NCBI GenBank assembly: GCA_040398525.1
Contig: JBBATY010000010.1
Span: forward strand, 1-64,000
Direction: 5' to 3'
From: VFMC01 sp040398525
Lineage (GTDB): Bacteria; Actinomycetota; Acidimicrobiia; Acidimicrobiales; Ilumatobacteraceae
DNA length: 64,000 nt
The position numbers were made by a program, and so were the translations under genes. Positions 1-7,355 of the stretch are shown in pieces. Each line of letters starts with the position of its first letter. Position 1 is the stretch's first letter. The notes below the pieces were generated by a model. The model made no database searches. It was given only the letters and a program-made list of their open reading frames with translations, and had not been told where the DNA came from.

Positions 1-755
1 TGTACCAGCCCGACGGTGGCTTGCTCGACATCCGTCGGGCGAACGGTGCCCACCGAGCGCTGGCCCGGGCGCGTGGAGTCGAGCTGTTGGCCGACACCAA
101 GGTGCTGGCGCTGCGCCACCACCCCACCCACGTCGAGGTGGTCACCTCGGCGGGCACGTTCGAGGCGGGCTCGGTGATCCTGTGCACCGCTTCGTGGGCG
201 GCCGACCTGCTCGCGCCGCTCGGCTACGACTGGCGCTTCACGATCAGCCAGGAGCAGGTGAGCTGGTTCGCCACCCCCAATGTGCGCGACTTCCTGCCGG
301 ACCGGTTCCCGATGTGGATCTGGCACGACGAGCCGCTGTTCTACGGCTTCCCGATCTACGGCGAGGTGGCGGTGAAGGTGTCGCGCGACGTGAGCGGACG
401 GTGGGTCACCGCCGACACCCGCTCGTTCGACCCTGAGCCGTCGGAGACCGAGATGTTCGCCGACTTCCTGCGCCGTCGGGTGCCCGGTGCGCTCGGCCCC
501 GAGCTGTTCAGCCGCACCTGCATCTACGACATGACCCCCGATCGCGACTTCGTGCTCGACCGCCTGCCGGGCCATCCACGCATCACGGTCGGCTTCGGTG
601 CGGCCCATGCGGCGAAGTTCGCGGCGCTGATCGGCGAGATCCTCGCCGAGGTGGCCCTCGAGGGCACCAGCCGGCATCCGATCGGGTCGTTCCGGGCCGA
701 TCGCCCGGCGCTGAACGACCCGGCCTTCGAGCCGGCGTTCCGGATGAAGGAGTGA
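1..755 (+). CDS. FAD-dependent amine oxidase, sarcosine/N-methyltryptophan oxidase type, 5' end cut off by window
   Basis: The reading frame is open from base 3 to the TGA at 753-755, so the N-terminal FAD-binding GxGxxG part lies outside the window. The visible C-terminal part has the DAO-fold signature of monomeric sarcosine oxidase and MTOX: a YQPDGGLL stretch at the start, the CTASWAADLL segment, and near the end RTCIYDMTPD followed by FVLDRLPGHP. The Cys of that last motif aligns with the Cys that covalently holds FAD in monomeric sarcosine oxidase. The usual GFSGHGFK stretch is changed to GFGAAHAAKFA, so substrate choice may differ. The family oxidises secondary or N-methyl amines and releases H2O2. 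Its 3' end carries the AAGGAG that serves rsgA, so the two genes are probably co-transcribed. The exact substrate cannot be told. Confidence 0.85.
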   Translation, partial: YQPDGGLLDIRRANGAHRALARARGVELLADTKVLALRHHPTHVEVVTSAGTFEAGSVILCTASWAADLLAPLGYDWRFTISQEQVSWFATPNVRDFLPDRFPMWIWHDEPLFYGFPIYGEVAVKVSRDVSGRWVTADTRSFDPEPSETEMFADFLRRRVPGALGPELFSRTCIYDMTPDRDFVLDRLPGHPRITVGFGAAHAAKFAALIGEILAEVALEGTSRHPIGSFRADRPALNDPAFEPAFRMKE

Positions 756-762
756 GCCCGAC

Positions 763-1791
763 GTGAGCGGGCAGCCGTCGGGTGGCGACCCCCGCCTCGG
801 CTGGAGCGATCTGCTGCAGCGGGCCTGGGCCGAACTGTGTGTCGCCCGGCCCGCCGGTCGGGTGTCGCGGCTCGACCGTGGCTGGAGCACGGTGCTGTAC
901 GAGCCCGACGGTGCCCCGGTGCGGGTGCGCAACATCGGCGCCGACGTGGCCGTCGGCGACTGGGTGGTCGTCAGCGACGACGGTGAACGGGTCGAGCACG
1001 TGGTGCCGCGCCACAGCGGCTTCACCCGCCGGGCGTCGTTCGAGGGCAGTCGGGCCGTTGCCCACACCATCGCCGCCAACCTCGACGTGGTGGTGCTGGT
1101 GCACGCGCTCACCGCACCGCCCAACCAACGCCGGCTCGAGCGCGAGCTGGTGCTGGCCTTCGACAGCGGTGCTGCGCCGGTGATCGTGCTCACCAAGCGC
1201 GACCTGGTCGACGACCCGGCGACATCGATCGCTGCGCTCGAGGCCGTGGCCGTCGGCGTGCCGGTGCTGTGTGCGAGCGGCGTGAGCGGTGAGGGCATCG
1301 ACGAGCTGCGCGGGCATCTGCGCGACTACCAGACCATGGCGCTGCTCGGTGCCAGTGGGGTGGGCAAGAGCACGCTGGTCAACGCCCTCACCGGACGCGA
1401 TGCCCAACGAGTGGCCGACGTGCGCGAGGGCGATCAGCGCGGCCGGCACACCACCACGGCCTGCGAGCTGGTCGCCCTGCCCGACGGCCACGGGTGGTTG
1501 ATCGACACCCCCGGCGTGCGCGCAGTGAGCCTGTGGAGCAGCGGGCGGGGCATCGAGTGGGCGTTCGCCGATGTGTTCGACCTGTCGGACCATTGCCGCT
1601 TCCGCGACTGCAAGCACGAGGACGAGCCGGGCTGTGCGGTGCAGGCCGCCATCGCCGACGGACGCCTCGACCCACGCCGGCTCGACGCGCTGAAGCGGCT
1701 CGTCGCCGAGGAGCAGGCCCTCGAGGACGAGCAACGCGCCCATGAGCGCGCCCAGGACCGGCGCGGCGTGCGCAAGCAGCGGCCGCGTTGA
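763..1791 (+). CDS. rsgA: Ribosome small-subunit-dependent GTPase RsgA
   Basis: This 342-residue protein has the circularly permuted GTPase order of RsgA (YjeQ): an N-terminal OB-fold-like region, then the G4 motif TKRD (144-147), the P-loop GASGVGKST (196-204) and G3 DTPG (248-251). A C-terminal zinc site follows, with Cys278, Cys283, His285 and Cys291. RsgA is a late 30S maturation factor that checks the decoding centre and leaves after GTP hydrolysis. The GTG start is chosen because AAGGAG lies about ten bases upstream, inside the end of the preceding flavoenzyme gene. Length fits the family. The last residues are a basic tail rich in Arg and Lys. Confidence 0.95.
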   Translation: MSGQPSGGDPRLGWSDLLQRAWAELCVARPAGRVSRLDRGWSTVLYEPDGAPVRVRNIGADVAVGDWVVVSDDGERVEHVVPRHSGFTRRASFEGSRAVAHTIAANLDVVVLVHALTAPPNQRRLERELVLAFDSGAAPVIVLTKRDLVDDPATSIAALEAVAVGVPVLCASGVSGEGIDELRGHLRDYQTMALLGASGVGKSTLVNALTGRDAQRVADVREGDQRGRHTTTACELVALPDGHGWLIDTPGVRAVSLWSSGRGIEWAFADVFDLSDHCRFRDCKHEDEPGCAVQAAIADGRLDPRRLDALKRLVAEEQALEDEQRAHERAQDRRGVRKQRPR

Positions 1792-1800
1792 TGTGTGGGC

Positions 1801-2406
1801 TCAGTTGTCGGTGAGCACGAAGCGGTAGCGGACAGCGGCGACGAGCTGATCGTTCGACGGCCGGTCGGGGTCGCGCCGGTCGGGGGCGTGCTCGGTCGCC
1901 TCGGGGACCTCGGGGACGACGGTGAAGCCGGCGGCCTCGGCGGTGCGCCGCGACGCGACGTTCCCGGCGGCGATGACCAGTGCTACCGAGCGCGCTTCGG
2001 GCATGGCCCGGGCCCGCTCGACCAGTTGACCGACGGCCCACGTAGCCACGCCACGTCGTCGGGCCCAGGGCGCCACCCAGTAGCCGGCCTCGGCTTCACC
2101 GGTGACCGGGTGGATCTCGTGGATGCTCGCCATCGCCAGGCCGCGCACGGCAGGGTCGCCCGTGCCCGTGCCCGTGCCCGTGCCCGTGCCCGTGCTGTCG
2201 GCCGTGCCCGTGCCCGAGCTGTCGGCCGTGCGCTCGACCACGGCCCACGTCCAGGGTCGGTCCGGTGCAGTGGCGACGAAGTCCTCGGCATGGGCGCGGG
2301 TGTAGGGGGCCGGGACCTTGGTCCAGCGCTGGATGTCCGGGTCCTGGCACGCCGCGAGGATCCAGTCGACATCGGCATCGATCAGCGGGCGCAGGTCCAG
2401 GTCCAT
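1801..2406 (-). CDS. GNAT-family N-acetyltransferase with a Gly-Thr repeat insertion
   Basis: The 201-residue product has a GNAT fold of the RimJ/RimL type: an N-terminal strand RPLIDADVDWIL, the substrate region GYWVAPWARRRG, the acetyl-CoA loop RRRGVATWA (about 117-125) and ALVIAAGNVASRRTAEAAGF in the last third. Residues about 63-84 are a low-complexity run of Ser, Gly and Thr coded by a hexanucleotide repeat; it falls in a loop between strands. The ATG at 2406 sits six bases after a TACGGT -10-like box, so the mRNA is probably leaderless; there is no Shine-Dalgarno sequence. Such enzymes acetylate amino groups of small molecules, peptides or ribosomal proteins; the substrate here is unknown. 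Confidence 0.85.
   Translation of the reverse strand: MDLDLRPLIDADVDWILAACQDPDIQRWTKVPAPYTRAHAEDFVATAPDRPWTWAVVERTADSSGTGTADSTGTGTGTGTGTGDPAVRGLAMASIHEIHPVTGEAEAGYWVAPWARRRGVATWAVGQLVERARAMPEARSVALVIAAGNVASRRTAEAAGFTVVPEVPEATEHAPDRRDPDRPSNDQLVAAVRYRFVLTDN
2159..2230. repeat. CCCGTG hexanucleotide repeat inside the GNAT gene
   Basis: Six perfect tandem copies of CCCGTG run from 2159 to 2194. They are followed by two copies of the 12-mer CTGTCGGCCGTG (2195-2206 and 2219-2230) separated by CCCGTGCCCGAG. On the coding (minus) strand this reads as alternating Gly-Thr plus two Thr-Ala-Asp-Ser blocks. The unit is a multiple of three, so copy-number change would alter loop length but not the frame. 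Confidence 0.9.
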
Positions 2407-2412
2407 GCGCGC

Positions 2413-2418
2413 ACCGTA
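2413..2418 (-). promoter_or_regulatory. -10 box of a leaderless promoter for the GNAT gene
   Basis: TACGGT on the minus strand ends six bases before the ATG at 2406, the spacing at which the transcription start would coincide with the start codon. No convincing -35 element was seen. Confidence 0.5.
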
Positions 2419-2449
2419 CCTGTCGACCCGGTGGGCGGACGGGTGAGTT

Positions 2450-3976
2450 TCAGAGCTTGCCGGCGTCGAGCAGGCCGAGCACCTCGGCCGCCCGCTCGCG
2501 CACCGCGGGAAGGTCGCTGAGGCGCTGCGCGGCACGCACCTGCTGGGCCACACGCGGGTTGCGCACGAAGCGCTCCTCGTGGCGGGCGAGGAAGTCCCAG
2601 TAGAGGGTGGTGAACGGGCAGGCGTCCGGCCCGGTGCGCTTGGTGCGGTCGTAGCGGCAACCGCGGCAGTAGTCGCTCATCCGGTCGATGTAGGCGCCCC
2701 CGGCCGCGTAGGGCTTGGTGGCCATCTTCCCGCCGTCGGCGTGCAGGGCCATGCCCACCACGTTCGGCACCATCACCCACTCGGCCCCGTCGACGAACCC
2801 GGCCCACATCCACTCGGTGAGCTCCTGGGGCTTCACGCCGGCGAGCAGCGCCAGGTTGCCGAGCACCATCAGCCGCTGGATGTGGTGGGCCCAGCCGTGG
2901 TCGTGGACGGTCTGCAATGTGGTGGACAGGCAGCGCATCTGCGTGGGGGCGCGGCCGGTGAACGCCGGCGGCAGCGCCCGCTCGGCGCCCAGCTCGTTCA
3001 GCGCCGCATAGTCGGGGCCCCACAGCCAGTACAGGCCCCACACGTACTCGCGCCAGCCGATGACCTGGCGCAGGAAGCCCTCCGCCGAGGCGATCGGCAC
3101 GCGCCCGGCGCGGTAGGCGGCCTCCACCGCGTCGCACACCTCACGCGGGTGCAGCAGGCCGATGTTCAGGTACTGGGCCATCAGGCCGTGGGCGAGGTGC
3201 CAGCTGGCGGTGAGCATCGCGTCCTCGTGCGGGCCGAAGCGCGGCAGGAGGTGCTCGACGAAGTGGTCGAGGCGCTGCAGCGCCCGGGGCCGCGAGGTGG
3301 CCCACACGCCGTCGGGCGGCGCGCCCCACAGCCGCACACCGGGCAGGGCGGCCAGGTCGTCGAGCACCTCGCGGTCGAGGTCGTCGAGCGGGTCGGCGAG
3401 CGGCGCCGGCCAGGTGGTGCGGCCGTCGCGGGGAGGTGGCTCACGGTTGTCGGCGTCGAAGTTCCACCGGCCGCCGGCGGGCTCGTCGCCGTCCATCAGG
3501 TAGCCGAGGCGGCGGCGCTGCCAGCGGTAGAAGTCCTCCATCACCATCCGCTTGCGCCCGGCGGCCCAGGTGGCGAACTCGTCGGGATGGCACAGGAACT
3601 GGTTCGAGCGGGTGAGCGCGACGCCGTGTCGGCGCAGCATCTCGAGGCCGTCGCGGCTGGCCGGTTCCATCGCCACCACCGTCGTGGGCTGGTGCTCGGC
3701 GCGGTGGGAGCGCAGGCCCTCGGCCAGCGAGGGGGCTCGTCGATGGTCGACCTCGAAGCCCTCGGCACGTAGCTCGGCGGCGAACCGGCGCATCGATGCG
3801 ACGAGCAGATGGGCGCGTTGGCGGTGCCAGGCCCTCTGGGACAGCTTCGCCGTGCTCTCGACCAGCAGCACGCGGTGCGTGCGCGGGTCGGCTCCGGCAA
3901 AGGCGCTCGACGTGCGCGACAGCTGGTCGCCGAGCACCCAGATGGTGGTGGTCGGATGGTCGGACGCGTCGCTCAC
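2450..3976 (-). CDS. Iron-sulfur cluster cryptochrome/photolyase, PhrB (6-4) type
   Basis: This 508-residue protein belongs to the deoxyribodipyrimidine photolyase-related group (FeS-BCP/CryPro). The N-terminal alpha/beta domain starts TTIWVLGDQLS, and the C-terminal helical FAD domain follows. Four Cys fall at 349, 437, 440 and 453 from the GTG start, the CxxC-x12-C pattern ending ACPFTTLYWDFL. These are within one residue of the four [4Fe-4S] ligands known in Agrobacterium PhrB (350, 438, 441, 454). Members repair (6-4) photoproducts with light, using FAD, a lumazine antenna and the cluster. The GTG start overlaps the TGA of the STAS gene (GTGA), so translation is coupled and the gene ends the tad operon. 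Repair activity rather than photoreception is inferred from the family. Confidence 0.93.
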   Translation of the reverse strand: MSDASDHPTTTIWVLGDQLSRTSSAFAGADPRTHRVLLVESTAKLSQRAWHRQRAHLLVASMRRFAAELRAEGFEVDHRRAPSLAEGLRSHRAEHQPTTVVAMEPASRDGLEMLRRHGVALTRSNQFLCHPDEFATWAAGRKRMVMEDFYRWQRRRLGYLMDGDEPAGGRWNFDADNREPPPRDGRTTWPAPLADPLDDLDREVLDDLAALPGVRLWGAPPDGVWATSRPRALQRLDHFVEHLLPRFGPHEDAMLTASWHLAHGLMAQYLNIGLLHPREVCDAVEAAYRAGRVPIASAEGFLRQVIGWREYVWGLYWLWGPDYAALNELGAERALPPAFTGRAPTQMRCLSTTLQTVHDHGWAHHIQRLMVLGNLALLAGVKPQELTEWMWAGFVDGAEWVMVPNVVGMALHADGGKMATKPYAAGGAYIDRMSDYCRGCRYDRTKRTGPDACPFTTLYWDFLARHEERFVRNPRVAQQVRAAQRLSDLPAVRERAAEVLGLLDAGKL

Positions 3977-4353
3977 GGGCTGAGACGGTCGCGCACCTCG
4001 ATGGCCCGTGCCAGACCGGAGAGCTCGAAGCGCTCGCGCAACCGTGGGCTCGAGCACACCAGCACCAGGTCGCCTCCGTGCTGACGGGCCCGCGCTGCGG
4101 CGCCGAGGAGGATGCCCATCCCGGTGTCGTCGAGCACGGTGAGCGCGTCGAGATCGACCACCACCGTGTGGCCGGGCGCGTCGCCGATCGCTCGCGCCAA
4201 CACCGTCTGCACGTTGGGCACCGAGGCCAGGTCGAGCTCGCCGACCAGCGAGACGACGTGCTGTTCGCCCACGACCGCGGTGCGCCAGGTGAGATCCATC
4301 GCGGCGAACGATACCGGCCGTCGACTGACAGCTCGCCGGACGGGTTCGGTCAT
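3973..4353 (-). CDS. STAS-domain protein, anti-sigma-factor antagonist-like
   Basis: The 126-residue product is a single STAS domain (SpoIIAA/RsbV type) after a short basic lead. The conserved motif around the regulatory Ser of SpoIIAA (MDSSGLG) reads LDDTGMG here, so the phosphorylated Ser is replaced by Asp (residue 76). The protein could therefore behave as permanently phosphorylated. The ATG at 4353 overlaps the tadE stop (ATGA). A second possible start, ATG 4299, gives a bare 108-residue domain and lies eight bases after a TATCGT box, so an internal leaderless promoter may also exist. Its stop overlaps the photolyase start (GTGA). STAS proteins usually bind an anti-sigma kinase, but none is encoded nearby; the partner is unknown. 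Confidence 0.85.
   Translation of the reverse strand: MTEPVRRAVSRRPVSFAAMDLTWRTAVVGEQHVVSLVGELDLASVPNVQTVLARAIGDAPGHTVVVDLDALTVLDDTGMGILLGAAARARQHGGDLVLVCSSPRLRERFELSGLARAIEVRDRLSP
4308..4313 (-). promoter_or_regulatory. Possible internal -10 box for the STAS-photolyase pair
   Basis: TATCGT on the minus strand ends eight bases before the alternative ATG at 4299. If used, it would let STAS and photolyase be expressed apart from the tad genes. Confidence 0.35.
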
Positions 4354-4733
4354 GGTGGTTCGAGCTGCATCACGACCGAGTGCTCGACGACGATGTCGGG
4401 CACCAGCAGACCGACGAGCGGCACGTCGGTGGATTGCACGCTGCGCACCGTGACGGTCACCCGACGGATGTCGACGGCGACCTGCACCGTGGTGCCGCCG
4501 AGGCCCGATGCAGCAACGCTGGCACGAGCTGCCGCAGCAGGCGCCGCCGCGGGTGCTGCAGCGCGGGCGGCTTCGCGGGCGAGATGGTCGACGACCAGCT
4601 GGGCGCGCACCACCACGGCTACCTGCACCACGCCCAAGAGGGCGAGGCACACCAGTGGCAATGCGAGGGCGGTCTCGACCACGGCCTGGCCGCGGTCGGT
4701 CGTGGCGCGATCAGACCTTGTCGAGCACAGCAT
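4350..4733 (-). CDS. TadE-like pilus assembly protein (minor pseudopilin)
   Basis: The 127-residue product begins with a short charged lead ending in DRGQAVVETALALPL, the TadE/TadG signature in which a conserved Glu opens a transmembrane helix (about residues 17-40). A long extracytoplasmic part follows, with an Ala-rich stretch and the strand-rich region VQVAVDIRRVTVTVRSV. TadE is an accessory pseudopilin of the tight-adherence (Flp) pilus. The ATG at 4733 lies inside the flp-like gene (23-base overlap), and the stop overlaps the STAS start. No separate tadF/tadG follows. Confidence 0.8.
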   Translation of the reverse strand: MLCSTRSDRATTDRGQAVVETALALPLVCLALLGVVQVAVVVRAQLVVDHLAREAARAAAPAAAPAAAARASVAASGLGGTTVQVAVDIRRVTVTVRSVQSTDVPLVGLLVPDIVVEHSVVMQLEPP

Positions 4734-4977
4734 CGATGACCCGGTCGAACAACCGACCGATGCGCCCCGCGCCCCCGCCGGCCGTGGCCCACGTGATGAC
4801 CAGCAGCGCGACCGCTGCGGCACCGAGCATCACCAGCGCATACTCGGTGGTGGCCTGGCCACGGTCGCGGCGGTGTGTCGGCTGGGGCCGTGGGGTCAGT
4901 GCGGCAGTGCAGCGCTCGAGGTGGTGGGCGGCAAAGGTCGTGCAATAGACGTGGGTGAACAGCAGTGGTCGGGGCAT
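4711..4977 (-). CDS. Flp/DUF4244-like pilin
   Basis: This 88-residue protein has a basic N-terminal part of about 42 residues, then DRGQATTEYALVMLG and a hydrophobic helix (about 48-68), and ends in an amphipathic helix IGRLFDRVIDAVLDKV. The G-Q/A-x-x-x-E-Y order is that of Flp pilins and the actinobacterial DUF4244 family found in tad loci, where cleavage occurs after the Gly. The ATG at 4977 has an almost ideal AAGGAGG about eight bases upstream, the strongest ribosome site in the operon, which fits the high dose needed for the major pilin. The leader is longer than in classic Flp (about 15-20), so the true start or an unusual leader should be kept in mind. Confidence 0.8.
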   Translation of the reverse strand: MPRPLLFTHVYCTTFAAHHLERCTAALTPRPQPTHRRDRGQATTEYALVMLGAAAVALLVITWATAGGGAGRIGRLFDRVIDAVLDKV

Positions 4978-5026
4978 CGGGGCCTCCTTCAGGGTGCGGC
5001 ACAGGCGGGTCGCGGTCGGCGGTCGG

Positions 5027-5644
5027 TCAACCGGGCTGCAGCGACGACAGGGCTCCGACGAGCAAGGGGACGATCGCCACCAGGGCGAACGACGGCAGGG
5101 TGCACAGCACCAAGGGGAACGACATCCGCACCGGCAGCTCGCGAGCGGTCGCCTCGGCGAGGCGGCGGCGATGGTCGCGGGCCTCGTCGGCCAGGCGATC
5201 GAGTGCTGGGGCGAGCGGGAGACCGTGCCGATCGGTGGCGACCACCGTGGCCACCAGGCCGAGTGCCCGCGGTCCGAGCTCCTCGACCAGTGCCTGGAGC
5301 GCGTCGGCGAACCGCTCTCCCCGGGAGAGGCGGGCCTCGACGGCATCGAGCGCGTGGCGCAACGGTGGCTCGACGAGGGTGGCCGCGTCGCGCAGCGCGT
5401 CGGCTGGCAACAGCCCGGCCTGCACGGAGACCACGACCAGGTCGAGCAGCTCGGGGAACGCGGCGTCGAGCAGCCGTGCGTGGTGCCGCTGGTGCCGTCG
5501 ACGGGCGAGGCGGCTGGCGGGCCCGACAGCAGCCGCGGCCCTCGGGCCGGGCTGGCGCACGGGGATCCGCTGCACCAGGTGCCGGGCGACGACGAGCATG
5601 CACAGCCCCGTGGCCAGCGGTGCCAGAGCGCCGGAAAGAGTCAC
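5027..5644 (-). CDS. tadC: TadC-like type II secretion F-domain membrane protein
   Basis: The 205-residue product starts with a hydrophobic helix (TLSGALAPLATGLCMLVV). The cytoplasmic T2SSF helical bundle follows, recognisable from FPELLDLVVVSVQAGLLPADALRDAA and the later RHGLPLAPALDRLADEARDHRRRLAEATARELPVRMSFPLVLCTLPSF, and the C terminus is hydrophobic. TadC pairs with TadB as the inner-membrane platform moved by the TadA ATPase. The GTG start overlaps the tadB stop by four bases. It is shorter than proteobacterial TadC, as is usual in actinobacteria. Confidence 0.85.
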   Translation of the reverse strand: MTLSGALAPLATGLCMLVVARHLVQRIPVRQPGPRAAAAVGPASRLARRRHQRHHARLLDAAFPELLDLVVVSVQAGLLPADALRDAATLVEPPLRHALDAVEARLSRGERFADALQALVEELGPRALGLVATVVATDRHGLPLAPALDRLADEARDHRRRLAEATARELPVRMSFPLVLCTLPSFALVAIVPLLVGALSSLQPG

Positions 5645-6330
5645 GGCCCGACCCTGACGAGGCGGCGCATCCACCACCATCCGACGAGGTTGAGCGCCGC
5701 GCCTGCTGTGGCACTCAGTGCCGGCAGCGGCGAGGTGAGGTACGCCTGGCGCACGCTGTCGTCGGCAGCGATGCTCCAGCAGGCGAACACGATCGGCAGG
5801 GCCGTCAGCACCCGGGCGCTGAGGCGCGCCTGGGCGGTCAGCGCCCGGCGTTCGAGCGCCCAGGCCTGGTGCTCGCGCAACACCTCGGCCGCCCGCTCGA
5901 AGACACCTGCTCCCGACCCGCCCGCCCGCTGGCCGACCCGCACCGCCTGGAGCACCAGGCGTTCGTGGGCGGTGCTGGTGCGCACGCGGTCGGCCACGAG
6001 GCGCACCGTGGCGCCCTGGTCGAGGTGTCGGCGCACGTCGACGAGCACCGTCGGGTGGGCGCTGAATGCTGTCGCCAGCGCGGCACCGGCCGAACTGCCC
6101 GAGCGGAGCTCGCGAGCCACCTGTTCGACCGTGTTGATGCAGTCGTCGACCGAGGGCGAGGCACGCGAACTGGCGGTGGCGCGGCCGGCCGCGCCACCCC
6201 GGTCGGCGACAGGCGGATGCGGGTCCGAGCCCGCTGGTGGAAGGCGCCGCACGGGGCCGAGCTGCTGCGATGCGCCCAGCACCATCAGCGCCACCGCGGC
6301 ACCGCACGACAGCGCCACGACCAGGGTCAC
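5641..6330 (-). CDS. tadB: TadB-like type II secretion F-domain membrane protein
   Basis: The 229-residue product has an N-terminal membrane helix (TLVVALSCGAAVALMVLGA), a Pro/Gly-rich linker, the T2SSF domain with the RSGSSAGAALATAFSAHP and RVGQRAGGSGAGVFERAAEVLREHQ regions, and two C-terminal hydrophobic segments. It is the partner platform protein of TadC. The GTG start overlaps the tadA stop and its own stop overlaps the tadC start (GTGA in both cases), so the three are translated as a coupled block. Confidence 0.85.
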   Translation of the reverse strand: MTLVVALSCGAAVALMVLGASQQLGPVRRLPPAGSDPHPPVADRGGAAGRATASSRASPSVDDCINTVEQVARELRSGSSAGAALATAFSAHPTVLVDVRRHLDQGATVRLVADRVRTSTAHERLVLQAVRVGQRAGGSGAGVFERAAEVLREHQAWALERRALTAQARLSARVLTALPIVFACWSIAADDSVRQAYLTSPLPALSATAGAALNLVGWWWMRRLVRVGP

Positions 6331-7355
6331 CGCCGGCCCCGCTGTCGCTCGGCAACCACACCGCGAGCGTCGGCGAGCGGTCGGGTCGGCCCGGTCCGGT
6401 CGCTCGGCTCGGCGGTCACCTCGGCCACTTCGGCTACGCGTCGACGACCTTCGGCATCGCGGTGCACGTGCACCACCACGTCGATCGAACGGTGGACCTG
6501 GTGACGCACGGCGTCGAGCGGCCACGCCGCACCCGACTGGAGCACCAACGCCTCGAGGCGGGCGAGCGCATCGGAGGGCGAGTTGGCGTGCAGCGTGGTG
6601 AGCGAGCCGTCATGGCCCGTGTTGAACGCCTGCACCAGATCGACCGCTTCGGCGCCGCGAACCTCGCCCACCACCAACCGGTCCGGACGCAACCGCAGCG
6701 CCGTGCGGACGAGCGCGGCCATATCGACCGCCGGCACCCCGTCGGGTGTGGCCGGCCGCGCCTCGAGGCGCAGCACGTGCGGTGCCGGCAGATCGAGCTC
6801 GGCGGTGTCTTCGAGGGTGAGGATGCGCTCGTGCGGCGCCACCCGCGCGGCGAGCGCATTGAGCAGAGTGGTCTTGCCCGAGGAGGTGGCGCCGCTCACC
6901 ACGACGTTGCAGCGGTCGTCGACGATGCCCTCGAGCAGCGCCACCACCTCGGGGCCGGCGAAGGCGTCGAGCGCCAGCGGCCGGTCGAGGAAACGCCGGA
7001 TCGCGAGGCAGGGCCCGTCGACGGCCACGGGTGGCAGCACGGCGCACAGCCGCGACCCGTCGGGCAGCCGCGCGTCGACCACGGGTGACGTGCGGTCGAC
7101 CCGGCGGCCGACCGGGGCGAGCATCCGCTCGAGGACCGCGTCGACGACGCCGGGAGCGAGCCGCCCGACGTACTGCGGCCCGTTGCGCGACCTGCCATCG
7201 CCCCGCTCGACCCACACCTCGCCGCCGGCGTTCACCATCACCTCGCTGACGGTGGCGTCCTCGAGCCACGGGTCGAGCGGTCCGAACCCGAACGCGCCCA
7301 GGCCCATCGCGGCGGGTGCCGAGCCTGGGGCGAGGGTCCTTGCGCGGGCGCTCAC
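6327..7355 (-). CDS. tadA: TadA/CpaF-type secretion ATPase
   Basis: The 342-residue protein is a GspE/TadA-family hexameric ATPase. It shows Walker A GATSSGKTT (155-163), the Asp box LTLEDT (179-184), Walker B RLVVGEVRG (226-234) and the His box GSLTTLHANS (250-259). It powers assembly of the Flp pilus from the cytoplasmic face of TadB/TadC. The GTG at 7355 is chosen because it overlaps the tadZ stop (GTGA). The protein is somewhat shorter at the N terminus than CpaF, which is common in actinobacterial tad loci. Confidence 0.93.
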   Translation of the reverse strand: MSARARTLAPGSAPAAMGLGAFGFGPLDPWLEDATVSEVMVNAGGEVWVERGDGRSRNGPQYVGRLAPGVVDAVLERMLAPVGRRVDRTSPVVDARLPDGSRLCAVLPPVAVDGPCLAIRRFLDRPLALDAFAGPEVVALLEGIVDDRCNVVVSGATSSGKTTLLNALAARVAPHERILTLEDTAELDLPAPHVLRLEARPATPDGVPAVDMAALVRTALRLRPDRLVVGEVRGAEAVDLVQAFNTGHDGSLTTLHANSPSDALARLEALVLQSGAAWPLDAVRHQVHRSIDVVVHVHRDAEGRRRVAEVAEVTAEPSDRTGPTRPLADARGVVAERQRGRR

